Source: Phycisphaerae bacterium
Lineage (GTDB): Bacteria; Planctomycetota; Phycisphaerae; Sedimentisphaerales; Anaerobacaceae
Direction of reading: 5' to 3'
Assembly: GCA_017993835.1 (NCBI GenBank)
Contig: JAGOLX010000004.1
Coordinates: 1-64,000 of the forward strand
DNA: 64,000 bases
The notes under the pieces are model-generated. The model made no database searches, was not told the DNA's origin, and saw only the letters and a list, made by a program, of their open reading frames with translations. This document shows positions 53,408 through 62,736 of the stretch, piece after piece. A program made the position numbers and the translations under genes. Every line of letters begins with the position of its first letter. Position 1 is the stretch's first letter.

Positions 53408-55045
53408 TCAGTCCACCGCGATCCAGTCCAGATGCGCCGTCCCGCTCTTGGCCAGGACCCGGATCTGGTTGGCGCCTCGGGACAGAGCGACGGCCTTCGC
53501 GGGGATATCCGTCCAGTCACCCTGTGGAATACGCAATTCCTGCGCAGAGCCGCCGACGGTCAGTTCAAGAACCGCCGGACCCGCCGGGGCCATCGCTCGC
53601 ACGAGGACCGAGTACTCGCGCGACGTCAGGCTCTGGACCGTGTAGGCCGTCCATTCCCCCTCGCCGAGCCGAATCCCCTGTTGCGAACTCCAGCGATCCC
53701 TGCCGGAAATCGACTCGACCGGCACCGGCTCCGAAACGCGGTATTGCTTCGACAGTTGCGATACATCCTTGACGTAGTATGACCGATTCAGGCCGTCGGG
53801 ACGGTAGTTCTCCGCCTCGATGCGCACGGGCGCCCGTCGAAGCATCGCATGGACCACGTCCGCAAAGAACACGCAGTTCTCCAGGCGGATATTCTCGAGC
53901 AGCTCGTCGAAGGCCTTCTGGGCTGCCTCCGCCGACGGTTTGGCCCCGTCGCGGGAGTAGAGCCGGATCGCATCCCACCCTGCGGGGGCCTTGACAGAAC
54001 AAGGCCCGTTCGTCGCATCCATCTTCTTCCACGGCCAGAACGACCACCCGATGTTGTTGGCCTCGAAGTACTGCGTCGTCGCCCAGTAAATGGCGTTGTC
54101 CTTCTCCCCTGTTTCGCCGACCCAGACGGGCGTGTTCAGTTGCTTTCGACGTTCGATGAATCGGCCGATGTCGTTGAGCTTGTCCGGCCGGTCCCAGCAG
54201 TAATAGTGGAACTGATGGAACAGGTTATCGTCGAAGGGAGTCGAAAAGACGGACCAGTCGTTGGCCCAGTCGGCCCCCTCCAGGGTGATCATGTGGCGCG
54301 GGTCCACCTCGCGAATGGCCTCGGTGATGCGCCGGTAGAGGGGTTCGAGCTGGTCCTTGTGTTTCTCCGCTGCGCCGGTCCGCTGTGGCAGCGGCTCGTT
54401 CAGCAGGTCGTACGCCGCCACGGCCGGCTCGTCCTTGTACCGGGCGGCGATCTTCACCCACAGATCGACGAGCCGATCCTGGTTCCTCTTGTCCATGAAC
54501 AACCCCGGCTGATCATCGGGACTGTCGTCAATGTTCGCGCCGGTCTGGCCGCCCGGCGCGCCGTGCATGTCGATGATCACGTAGACCTCGTGCCGGCGGC
54601 ACCACTCGACGAGCCGATCCAGCAACTGGAAACCCTCATCGACGTAGACCGCGTTGTCGCCCTCCGTCAGGAACAGACGCGCGTTGAGGGCGGGACGCAC
54701 GGAGTTGAAGCCGAGTTCCGCGATCCGGGCGATATCCGCCTGCGTGATGTAGTTGCGCCGGTACTCGGACCAGAACTTCGCCGCATTCTCCTGGCCGATC
54801 AGGTCGCTGACGATCTTCTCGATCTTGCGCGGACGGTCCCCCTGGTCCCCGAACTTCCACATGTACCCTTCGGGGAGCATCCAGTTGCCCAGGCCGACGC
54901 CTCGCAGCAGGATCTTCCTGCCGCTCTCATCGACCATGTCCTGCCCGTCGGTGCGCAAGAAGGTCAGGGCCCCGCACGCCGGGATACCCGCCCATGTCAT
55001 TGCGACCATCACGCCGAGCGCTGCAATTCCCATTCGATCCCGCAT
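53408..55045 (-). CDS. GH5-family glycoside hydrolase with a carbohydrate-binding tail
   Basis: 545 residues. After a signal peptide (IAALGVMVAMTWAGIPACGA) lies a TIM-barrel GH5 domain (about 30-380). The acid/base is E217 in YDLLNEPLP and the nucleophile E311 in VWVGETGEKD. Other family marks are GVGLGNWMLPEG, VIIDMHGAPGGQTG and HQFHYYCWD. The C-terminal part (about 405-545) looks like a CBM6/35-type sandwich (RIEAENYRPDG). GH5 enzymes cut beta-glucans, mannans or related chains; the exact bond is unknown. ATG 55045 is chosen because GAGGAAACACG precedes it. It sits beside several glycan-binding proteins, supporting extracellular polysaccharide use. Confidence 0.92.
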   Translation of the reverse strand: MRDRMGIAALGVMVAMTWAGIPACGALTFLRTDGQDMVDESGRKILLRGVGLGNWMLPEGYMWKFGDQGDRPRKIEKIVSDLIGQENAAKFWSEYRRNYITQADIARIAELGFNSVRPALNARLFLTEGDNAVYVDEGFQLLDRLVEWCRRHEVYVIIDMHGAPGGQTGANIDDSPDDQPGLFMDKRNQDRLVDLWVKIAARYKDEPAVAAYDLLNEPLPQRTGAAEKHKDQLEPLYRRITEAIREVDPRHMITLEGADWANDWSVFSTPFDDNLFHQFHYYCWDRPDKLNDIGRFIERRKQLNTPVWVGETGEKDNAIYWATTQYFEANNIGWSFWPWKKMDATNGPCSVKAPAGWDAIRLYSRDGAKPSAEAAQKAFDELLENIRLENCVFFADVVHAMLRRAPVRIEAENYRPDGLNRSYYVKDVSQLSKQYRVSEPVPVESISGRDRWSSQQGIRLGEGEWTAYTVQSLTSREYSVLVRAMAPAGPAVLELTVGGSAQELRIPQGDWTDIPAKAVALSRGANQIRVLAKSGTAHLDWIAVD

Positions 55046-55181
55046 CGTGTTTCCTCGTCTTTCTATTGGTTCCGGCATTCCCCGTCCATCGGGCCCCCGC
55101 CGTGCCGTGTTCCTCGCGGGGAGCACCCGTTGGCCTTATGATATCCCACAATCCGCGGAACGCACAACAGGACGATGCGAG

Positions 55182-55228
55182 CCAAAATGAAACAGGGGCG
55201 TGGACAATCGTAACTTGCCCGCGCCCCT
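55182..55228 (-). terminator. Intrinsic terminator of the first GEVED gene
   Basis: On the minus strand AGGGGCG (55228-55222) pairs with CGCCCCT (55200-55194), then the T-rich run GTTTCATTTT (to 55182 or so). It lies about 40 nt after the stop of the gene ending at 55265. Confidence 0.6.
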
Positions 55229-55264
55229 GGAAGGCGAGAGATATCGAAACAAACCGGCCGAGAG

Positions 55265-58200
55265 CTATTTCTTCTCCTCGGTCTCGGCGGTGGTTCTACC
55301 GGCACTGTCGTCCTTGTCGTCTTTGGTGTCGCCTTTCACGGACAAGCTGGCGAACGGCTCGCCAAAGAGCACGAAGGACATGTCCTCGATCTGGCCGGTT
55401 GGATCAAGGAGCTGCATCCATGATGCCGCGGCGGTCGTGCTGCTGGCGGTCGTGTACACGGCGCCTTCATTCCTTCCGGTGCCGGCCAGGATCAGGACCT
55501 CCTCCGAAGTCAGTAGGGACGCATAGACGCGGACATCGTCGATCAGACCGTTGAAGTACTCGTCGTCGGCCGCACCGCGAGCACCGATGACCAACGTCGC
55601 CTGCGTCGGCGTGACAAAGCCCGCCTTGTTCGTGGCGGCTGCGTCGAGCAGACCGTCGACGTAGATGCTCATGGTCTTGGTGTCGGCGTCGAACGTGCCC
55701 GCGACATGATACCACTGGCCCGCTCTGAGGGCCGTCTCCGACTGCCAGGTGTTCAGGCCAACGCGGAAGTGGACGCAGCCGTCTGCGTCGAGCCACAGAC
55801 CGAAGCGGTTTCCATAGGCGCTGTCGCGATCATACTCCAGGATCGCACGATACTGGCCGGTGGTTTCTCTCGGATAGATCCAGGCACAGACCGAGAAGGA
55901 GTCGGGGGCGAAGTTGAAACCCGTGGGCCTGTCCACCTGGATGTAGTCGCCGCGACCGTCGAAATCGAGCGCCCCGTCGAACCAGCCGCCGGAGGTCTGC
56001 CAGACGGGATTGCCGTGCAGCGTGCCGTGGTTTCCGTTGCCGGAACTATCGGCTGCGGTGACGCCCGAGGATTCATCGAGCTTCCAGTACCCTACGGGCG
56101 AGAGATTCTCCAGATCCCAGGCTGCGTAGGCGTGATTCGTCCAGCCCCAGGGATAAACGATCGACTTGCTGGACGTGTAGACCGCCTGGACGCTCAGCCA
56201 GAGCACGTTGTAGGTTCCGTCCTGGCGATACCAACTGTCCTCGGGAAGACGGACCGTATAGCGATAGACCGGCTCGTATCCCTCGACGGAGGAGCTGATC
56301 GACAAGGAATCCCGGTCGAAGCCGACGAGGACCTCGTCGTAGGAATCGGCCTTGTACTCCCAGACCTTGCGGTTGGGGTAGCCATAGCCTTTCGAGTTGC
56401 TCTTATCCGTGCTGGGCACATCCGACCAGAGCGACAACAGGAAGTAGTCGGGCGGCTGCGGAGAAGTCCTCTGCTGGCAGGCCGAGGGCGAGTAGTCGTA
56501 GCCGACGTAGGAGCCCCACCACACGATAGCGGTCACCGCCTGCGCGGAGGTGCATCGCCAGTCGTCGGCTACGGTACGCCGCGACGACACGGTGTTGCTG
56601 CCGGTGCCAAGGGATTGTTCATCTTCATAGTAGGGCCAGTCCCGAAGGTCGGTGAAGGCCTGTTCCCACTTGATGTAGGTCGGATCGGTGTCCAGCTCGA
56701 AGGCCAGATCATACGCAACCGACTCGTCACAGAGCAGGGAACTCGTGATCGGCTGGGCAGTCGCGGAGTCTAGCACCAATCCCGCTCGGATGTCGTCGCT
56801 GCGAAAGGTGGCCGCGATAGCGGCGCCCTCCCACACCTGAGGCCTCGTCTGCCAGCCCCAGGGATGAGTGGGTCCCGGAGAACCCGTGTAGACCGCGGTG
56901 ATGCTGATCCAGAACACATCGTCCTGCGTGCTCTCGATATACCGACTCTGGTCGAAGTACTCCGACGACGTCAGCGCCAGACTGCATCGGAAAGAAGTGT
57001 CGATGGACCCCTCGGGAAACTCGTCGAAGCCCGCCCACTCCTGCTCGACTCGGTCATTCGTGGCGTTCACGACCCAGAGCAGCGAGTCCGGGCGGCTGTA
57101 GTTGTACCGACTGTCGGCCGGAGCGTTGCTCCAGAAGGCAATCCGCCAGGAGGCCGGCTTGACACTCGGCGCCTCGTCTCCGTTCCAGCCCTCGTAGGAG
57201 CCCCACCAGTGCACAGACGTCACGGGCATGTCCCCGATGCAGCGGAAATCATCCGCCGGCACATACCAGGTGCCGGTGGAGTACTGTGACAACTTGCTCA
57301 CATACGACGCCTGATCCCACCCGCAGAAGACGGGCGTGTCCAGGCCGGGGTCCGTCTCAATGGGAGGCTGCGACCACTTCAGGTGTTCCGTCGGCGGCAG
57401 CGCCGAGAACCCCTTGACAATCCAAACCTGATAGTCCTCCACCTCTCCGTCCGGAGCCAGACCGTAGTATTCAAGACCTCGCGTCGTGCTGAAGCGGAAC
57501 CGCGCGAACGTCTCGCCCGCGTCGGCCCGACCGGGCACGGTGATCACCAGCGTGTTCGTGCCCGAGACCAGCGCCACGTCGGTCGCAACCTGTTCGTCGG
57601 CATCGTCCCAGTCCCCATCCGCGTTCCAGTCGATCCAGGCACTCAGGGCGCCTATGGTCGACGCGGTCACCTGGAGGGTAGCGGCCTGGCCGGGGATCAG
57701 GTCCGTCAGGAAGACGACGCCATCCTCGTCGTCCGTATCGACGACATCGTCGCCGGTGGCGGCGGCATTGGGCTGGCCGTCCTGCTCGCCATCGACGCCT
57801 CGACCCAGATAGACGTCGGGGGCGATGACGTGCCGGGCGCCGTTGCTGGAGAGCCAGGTCGGATAGGTCAGGTCCGGCGCATCGCCGAAATCCATATCCT
57901 CCTGCGTGATGCTCGCGACGACGAAGGCCAGGTCCAGCGGCTCACGATACCACGTGTGGGGCTCTGGGTATACCAGAGGCCGCCAGCCCTCATCCGGATC
58001 GAACCAGACCGCATTGTCCTCATACTGGTACATCCGCCGGGTCGCCTTCCACCCGATCGCGTACCGGGCATTCTTGTCCGGGAAATCCCTGACCTCGATC
58101 CAGTACGTCTCCCCGCGCGTCATCTGGAACAGGTCGTCGTTCTCATCGAGGCAGATGTCGTATTGCCAGGTGCGGTTGTTGTCGCCAGCTTCATAGACAC

Positions 58201-59392
58201 CCGTGTTCGGGTCGTACCAGGCTCCCCAGATTTTGTTGCTGATCTCGGTGAAATCGTAGGTGTACGGCAGGACCTGCGTCTTCCAGAGCAACGTGCCCGG
58301 CCGGCTCCACGGTGTGACCATGTCCGCCGGTCGATTCGAGTAGATACTGATCTCAAAGGTCAGTCCGTCGATACTCGCCGTGGGCATGACGTTGTCCATG
58401 AAGGTCGCCCAGAAGTGAATTTCGGTGAGCGGACCGTTTTCTGTGGCCTCGAAATCATCGGCGAGCCGAGCGTTGGACAGACTGACGCCCACCCCCGTGG
58501 TCTGCGTATCGGGCAACTGGGCCCAGTGCATCACATGGGGATCGCCCGGTTCCCAGGTGCAGAATTCAGGGGCCGGCTGAACGTAGAGCAGGTAGTCCTC
58601 CGTTTCGCCGTCGTTGAAGATGCCGTCGCCGTTCCAATTCTTGGCGACGGGCTCGTCGGTGATCGAGCATCGCACCCAGACGTAGCCATCGACCGGCCCG
58701 ATCTCGAAGCTCGACGGGCTCAGACCCGACAGAAGCCCACTGTACCCGTACGGCACAGGGAAGTTGACCACGGTGTGCTCAGGCACGTCCACGCCGCTGC
58801 ATCGCGTCGATCCGGCCCAGAGGCCGTCGTGATTCCAGTCGAACAGGACGTTCACATAGGCCACCTGGCCCTCGGAACTGGTGTTGTGAACCCGAATATC
58901 GATGTTCGTACCCCACATGGCGAACGTGCAGGCGTTTCCGAGCGACCGGAAACCGATGGTACTCAGCGGCATAACGGCCTGAGACCCGGCTGGCCCCATG
59001 ATCGTGTAGGCCCGCGGCTTGGTCAGACCGGCGTCGCCGTCGGTGCTGATGGTCTCATCCTTGTTGTACTGATTCGACACAAAAGTCGGACATTGGCCGC
59101 CGTTGCCATCTGCCTCCAGGTCCACCTTGGCCCCGAAGTACATGGCTCCCCGACCGGCGTGTTGAATCCAGGAGGCTGGACCGACACCCACACATGTCGG
59201 GAACATCCCAACAACTCCTTCATCCGGGTAGGCAATCACCCCCTCCGGGGCATCACCGAAATCGTAGTCCGCTCCACCCGCAGCCGAGACTTCGTCATCC
59301 TTCGCGCCCCAGGCAACGCCCCACCCCACGAGCAGGGTAATCAGGGCGGCGACCACCGCGCGTCTACTGGACAGTTCCTTCAGCCGGCTCAT
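55265..59392 (-). CDS. Very large exported GEVED/LamG protein
   Basis: 1375 residues. A signal peptide (VVAALITLLVGWGVAWG) is followed by DYDFGDAPEG, the usual opening of GEVED-type proteins. Two GEVED modules are visible (FNDGETEDYLLYV near 245 and PDGEVEDYQVWI near 650), with FGDAPDLTYPT between. The middle part (about 660-1120) has repeated beta segments of the kind VHWWGSYEGWNGDEAPS and IVWWGSYVGYDYSPSA. A LamG domain fills about 1130-1330 (VGYWKLDESSGV), then a Lys/Asp/Glu-rich tail. Function is probably glycan binding or cell-surface structure. ATG 59392 is preceded by GGGAGGATC. The gene at 61774 is a shorter paralogue. Confidence 0.82.
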   Translation of the reverse strand: MSRLKELSSRRAVVAALITLLVGWGVAWGAKDDEVSAAGGADYDFGDAPEGVIAYPDEGVVGMFPTCVGVGPASWIQHAGRGAMYFGAKVDLEADGNGGQCPTFVSNQYNKDETISTDGDAGLTKPRAYTIMGPAGSQAVMPLSTIGFRSLGNACTFAMWGTNIDIRVHNTSSEGQVAYVNVLFDWNHDGLWAGSTRCSGVDVPEHTVVNFPVPYGYSGLLSGLSPSSFEIGPVDGYVWVRCSITDEPVAKNWNGDGIFNDGETEDYLLYVQPAPEFCTWEPGDPHVMHWAQLPDTQTTGVGVSLSNARLADDFEATENGPLTEIHFWATFMDNVMPTASIDGLTFEISIYSNRPADMVTPWSRPGTLLWKTQVLPYTYDFTEISNKIWGAWYDPNTGVYEAGDNNRTWQYDICLDENDDLFQMTRGETYWIEVRDFPDKNARYAIGWKATRRMYQYEDNAVWFDPDEGWRPLVYPEPHTWYREPLDLAFVVASITQEDMDFGDAPDLTYPTWLSSNGARHVIAPDVYLGRGVDGEQDGQPNAAATGDDVVDTDDEDGVVFLTDLIPGQAATLQVTASTIGALSAWIDWNADGDWDDADEQVATDVALVSGTNTLVITVPGRADAGETFARFRFSTTRGLEYYGLAPDGEVEDYQVWIVKGFSALPPTEHLKWSQPPIETDPGLDTPVFCGWDQASYVSKLSQYSTGTWYVPADDFRCIGDMPVTSVHWWGSYEGWNGDEAPSVKPASWRIAFWSNAPADSRYNYSRPDSLLWVVNATNDRVEQEWAGFDEFPEGSIDTSFRCSLALTSSEYFDQSRYIESTQDDVFWISITAVYTGSPGPTHPWGWQTRPQVWEGAAIAATFRSDDIRAGLVLDSATAQPITSSLLCDESVAYDLAFELDTDPTYIKWEQAFTDLRDWPYYEDEQSLGTGSNTVSSRRTVADDWRCTSAQAVTAIVWWGSYVGYDYSPSACQQRTSPQPPDYFLLSLWSDVPSTDKSNSKGYGYPNRKVWEYKADSYDEVLVGFDRDSLSISSSVEGYEPVYRYTVRLPEDSWYRQDGTYNVLWLSVQAVYTSSKSIVYPWGWTNHAYAAWDLENLSPVGYWKLDESSGVTAADSSGNGNHGTLHGNPVWQTSGGWFDGALDFDGRGDYIQVDRPTGFNFAPDSFSVCAWIYPRETTGQYRAILEYDRDSAYGNRFGLWLDADGCVHFRVGLNTWQSETALRAGQWYHVAGTFDADTKTMSIYVDGLLDAAATNKAGFVTPTQATLVIGARGAADDEYFNGLIDDVRVYASLLTSEEVLILAGTGRNEGAVYTTASSTTAAASWMQLLDPTGQIEDMSFVLFGEPFASLSVKGDTKDDKDDSAGRTTAETEEKK

Positions 59393-59956
59393 ACTTGATC
59401 CTCCCAAAAAAGCTCCACGTACAGTCCCCCATATCCAGCAACGAGGCGGCGGACTGCACGGCGGCGTCTCCCACGCACGAACCACGGCGTTGGGAAAACC
59501 CCAAATGCTCGCATGGACAACTCTTCCGCGTCATCTTCGAGAAATCGACCTGCGCAGCCCTTGTCTCAAATAAAAAGTGCAGACCCAAAGCGAAAACCAC
59601 TTCACCATCTCCTGTGACGCCACCACGGCAAAATCCACATGCGCCGGGTCTCCGATGACAAACCCACCCGGGCGTTATCGGACCGGCCTCGACTCGCGAT
59701 GCAGGTCAGCAGGATGCGGACGAGCACGTTGACCACCGGCACCCGAATCAGAGCGATCGGACAGGGTTATGTGCCATAACGCCTCGCGGATGTAACGGTT
59801 TTGCGTGCGAATTGTTGCTCCTGATCTCGAAGAACACGAAGGCAGAGCCGTGAAGGCGTGGCGACCCCGCCATTTCTTGTGGCAATCTCACGGTCTGTAT
59901 CGAGCCGGCTTGTAGTCACCCGGGCCGGCAGGGAACCTGTGCGGGCGCCCCGGCCG
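59393..59956. other. Intergenic region between two GEVED genes
   Basis: 564 nt on the minus strand between the stop of the gene at 59957 and the start at 59392. Its last 20 nt carry the ribosome site of the downstream gene. I see no RNA, repeat or convincing promoter. A GC-rich GCCGGC-containing stretch at 59896-59960 may be part of a terminator. Confidence 0.45.
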
Positions 59957-61774
59957 TCAACGCTCCAGAGGCGCGAATGTGGTCAGTTGGAAGGCCATGT
60001 CCAGGTCATTGAACCGGGAGTCAGTCAACGAGCTTCCGGTTTCCCACTGGCACCCGACAGCCGGTGGCCAGGACGACATGCCCGAAGAAGAGAGGATCGT
60101 CCGCACGGACGTGCCTGCGGCGCCGGTTGCCGTCGTACGGAGTTTCCACTTCCAGAGGTTCTTCGGCTCGTCGTCAGTCACATCGTACAGAGCCGCGATG
60201 CTTAACCAATAGACCCTCGATCCGGCGCCGTCCTTCGCCTGGTCGATCTCAATCCACTGGTCCTGCGACAGCAGACAACTGAACAGAAAGCAGGTCTGGC
60301 CCAAGTCGGTCCCATGGTCAGCCCCCTCGGTACCCGCGACCGCCCAAGCCCAACTCGTGCAGCAGGTGCCCCAGATCATCGAATCCGGGTGGGCGAATGT
60401 CGAGGAATCCGAGGAATTCGTCCAGACGCCGATATGGAACGCCACCGGCAGGTCGGACGGCGGATAGGACTCCGTCCATCCATCGAACACACCCCACCAG
60501 TGGACCCCTGTAATCGCCTGGTCCTCGACGGGTTCCCAGTCGTCGGCCACCATTTCATGGAGGTGAAGCGAGGAGGACACGCTGCCGCCATCGAAGACGG
60601 TCGTATCACTGTCCGTCACAAGGGAAGGCGGTTGGCTCCACACCAAAGAAGACGCGCCGGAGACCGCTTCGGATGTCTCGCCAGCGGCAACGATCTGGAC
60701 GCGGTAGTCCTCGACTTCCCCGTCGTCCGCCGGGCCGTAGCTGCCCAACGACCCGCGGGTGTTGAAGCGAAATCGGGCGTACGTGTATCCCGGCACGGCG
60801 TCCCTCGGCACCGTAACCGTCAGCACATTGGCGCCACTCTTGAGGACCCGATCCGAGAAGATCCGGTCGTCGTTGTCAAACTTGGCATCGCCGTCGAAGT
60901 CAATCCAGGCATTGAGATACCCGTTGGCGGATGCGACGACCAAGATGCTTGCATCCTGCCCGGCCTGCATCGTTGTGGTGAAGGTAACGCCGTCTTCATC
61001 ATCGCCGTCGCCGGCAGCCCCGGTAGTGGGCTGACCGTCGGGTTCCCCATCGACGCGGCTGCCCAGGCAGACGCCCGACACGATCGTGTGACGGGCTCCA
61101 TTGCTGGCCAGGAGCGTCAAGTATCCGGAGTCTGGAGCATCGCCGAAGTCGGTAGTGAACGTCTCCGTGTTCGGGTCATCATCATCGCCGTGGGAGGTCC
61201 CGGGCGTGCACTCGTGGAACACCCCACGGTAGACATAGGCATTGCGGACCTTGAGCCCGATGCAGACCCACTCGGGATTGTAGTCCCTGACGGTAAATTT
61301 CCGGTCGGTCTCGTAGCTTGTGGTCACGATGCTGTCCACCGCGTAGATTCGCAAACCGGTCATGTACTGGCTTTCCAGGGACGTGGAGCCCATGTCGCTG
61401 GGCAGTGGCGGGCGACCCAGCCCCCGACTCGACCATTCGGGCGTCGTCCAGCCGCAATAGGCAATCATGTGGGTCGCCGTAGTCGGATCGATCGCCTTGG
61501 TGTAGACGTGATACTCCAGACTCGCCTGGCGGGCGGCATCGTAGGAGCCGTTGTAGAACCACATCCGCCACGTGTCGCTGGCCGGGTAGTAGTACCACCC
61601 CTCGCCGTCCCCTTCCCCCTCGACGAGGTTCCCATTGCCGTCGACCAGGAGCCGATACCACACGCCGGAGTAGTATTCCGGACTCTCGATGTCGTTCTGA
61701 CCGAAAGCAGGCGACAGGAAGCATACCAGAACGAGCATCATGCCACAAACGAGAGCAGATCTGTTTTGCGTCAT
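59957..61774 (-). CDS. Exported GEVED-domain protein
   Basis: 605 residues. The signal peptide is LVCGMMLVLVCFLSPAFGQ. The N-terminal part (about 20-190) has WYYYPASDTWRMWFYNG and is of unknown family. From about 205 FGDAPDSGYLTLLASNGARH opens a GEVED-type region: DGDDEDGVTF, NAWIDFDGDAKFD and DDGEVEDYRVQIV. The C-terminal part (about 390-605; HWWGVFDGWTESYPPS) matches repeated beta segments of the larger protein at 55265, so the two are paralogues. ATG 61774 is preceded by GAGGAGTTTC. The leader has three hairpins (61885-61953). Confidence 0.8.
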   Translation of the reverse strand: MTQNRSALVCGMMLVLVCFLSPAFGQNDIESPEYYSGVWYRLLVDGNGNLVEGEGDGEGWYYYPASDTWRMWFYNGSYDAARQASLEYHVYTKAIDPTTATHMIAYCGWTTPEWSSRGLGRPPLPSDMGSTSLESQYMTGLRIYAVDSIVTTSYETDRKFTVRDYNPEWVCIGLKVRNAYVYRGVFHECTPGTSHGDDDDPNTETFTTDFGDAPDSGYLTLLASNGARHTIVSGVCLGSRVDGEPDGQPTTGAAGDGDDEDGVTFTTTMQAGQDASILVVASANGYLNAWIDFDGDAKFDNDDRIFSDRVLKSGANVLTVTVPRDAVPGYTYARFRFNTRGSLGSYGPADDGEVEDYRVQIVAAGETSEAVSGASSLVWSQPPSLVTDSDTTVFDGGSVSSSLHLHEMVADDWEPVEDQAITGVHWWGVFDGWTESYPPSDLPVAFHIGVWTNSSDSSTFAHPDSMIWGTCCTSWAWAVAGTEGADHGTDLGQTCFLFSCLLSQDQWIEIDQAKDGAGSRVYWLSIAALYDVTDDEPKNLWKWKLRTTATGAAGTSVRTILSSSGMSSWPPAVGCQWETGSSLTDSRFNDLDMAFQLTTFAPLER

Positions 61775-61884
61775 ATTGAAACTCCTCGACGTCCTGAAAG
61801 CACTCCAAAACCACACGCCACAGCGCGTGTGCAGTCGTATATCCATCGGATGGTCCACAGACCTCCTCCAGAAAAACATACCCT

Positions 61885-61953
61885 GGTACAGGCGTACCCC
61901 CCATCCTTGCGGCCGGATGTCCTTCGTCCGTTCGGGCCCTTGCGACAGGGCCC
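61885..61953 (-). promoter_or_regulatory. Leader with three successive hairpins
   Basis: GGTAC/GTACC (61885-61898), CATCC/GGATG (61902-61919) and GGGCCCT/AGGGCCC (61934-61953) stand in series 110-180 nt before the ATG at 61774. A known riboswitch was looked for and not recognised. Confidence 0.35.
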
Positions 61954-62166
61954 GGTCAATCCCTTGGTCCTCTAATGTATCGTTTTCCCACCGCGTCGTC
62001 CAGAGGAAAAAAGGCACGTCCACCCCGCCGATCAATGCCTGCAAGACCCCATTTTGCGGACATCCGGCCTCCCGTACGAGGGTCGAATCGTCGTGCGCCG
62101 GACACGATTCGAATCCCGAAAGCCCGATTTGTCCCGAATTTCGGCTGTCCGACTGAATAGGACCCG

Positions 62167-62172
62167 TATAAT
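62167..62172 (+). promoter_or_regulatory. -10 box (TATAAT) for the universal stress gene
   Basis: A perfect TATAAT 66 nt upstream of ATG 62238; no good -35 lies at the proper distance. Confidence 0.35.
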
Positions 62173-62237
62173 AGGGCGCAATTGGCGGTTCGTGACCGAC
62201 GCGGTGGTGGATGACTCTTGGGAGGTTCCGGAAACGT

Positions 62238-62729
62238 ATGGATACGATCGATCTGGCAAAGACGCACTTCCGGCGGATTCTATTTTGCACGGACTTCTCC
62301 GAGAATGCGGATTTCGCATTCTCGTTCGCGGTGGACGCCGCGGGCCGCCGGCCCGGCTGCGAACTCTACCTCCTGCACGTCATCCCGGAATCAGACGCCC
62401 AGTTCTGGAAGACCTACATCTACGAGGTTGACGGCGTGGATAACAAAGCCAAACAGGACATCGACGAGCGGATCGACCGAACCTACCGGTCCCGCCTGCC
62501 CCAGGGCATGGAACTCCGCGTCGAGATCCGTGTGGGCAAGGACCACCAGCAGATCCTCGAATTTGCCCGCGAGCAGCGAATCGACCTGATCGTCCTGGGT
62601 CGCCACGGGCACAAGGCCCTGGAGAAGGCCCTCTTCGGGGCCGTCACGGAGAAGGTCGCCTCTCGCGCCGAGTGCGCGGTCCTCGTCGTGCCCCTGACCT
62701 ACCGGAAACGACTGCAAGAGGAATCGTGA
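62238..62729 (+). CDS. Universal stress protein (UspA family)
   Basis: 163 residues, one Usp domain. The first strand reads FRRILFCTDFSENADFAFSF, with YLLHVIPES after it. The C-terminal ATP-loop region is DLIVLGRHGHKALEKALFGA, followed by TEKVASRAECAVLVVP. The G-x2-G-x9-G-S/T motif is RHGHKALEKALFGAVTEK, somewhat changed from the classical one, so ATP binding is probable but not sure. Expressed proteins of this family help under stress or stationary phase. ATG 62238 follows GGAGG at 62221-62225. Confidence 0.9.
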   Translation: MDTIDLAKTHFRRILFCTDFSENADFAFSFAVDAAGRRPGCELYLLHVIPESDAQFWKTYIYEVDGVDNKAKQDIDERIDRTYRSRLPQGMELRVEIRVGKDHQQILEFAREQRIDLIVLGRHGHKALEKALFGAVTEKVASRAECAVLVVPLTYRKRLQEES

Positions 62730-62736
62730 TCCCCCG

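Larger units (their letters stand above)
61775..62237. other. Divergent intergenic region, GEVED gene / universal stress gene
   Basis: 463 nt. It holds three hairpins in the leader of the minus-strand gene (61885-61953) and a TATAAT box for the plus-strand gene (62167-62172). No further element is recognised. Confidence 0.5.

Noticed and set aside
61860-61960. Known riboswitch (cyclic-di-GMP, cobalamin or SAM type)
   Set aside because: The hairpins are real, but none of the conserved loop sequences of these classes could be seen.
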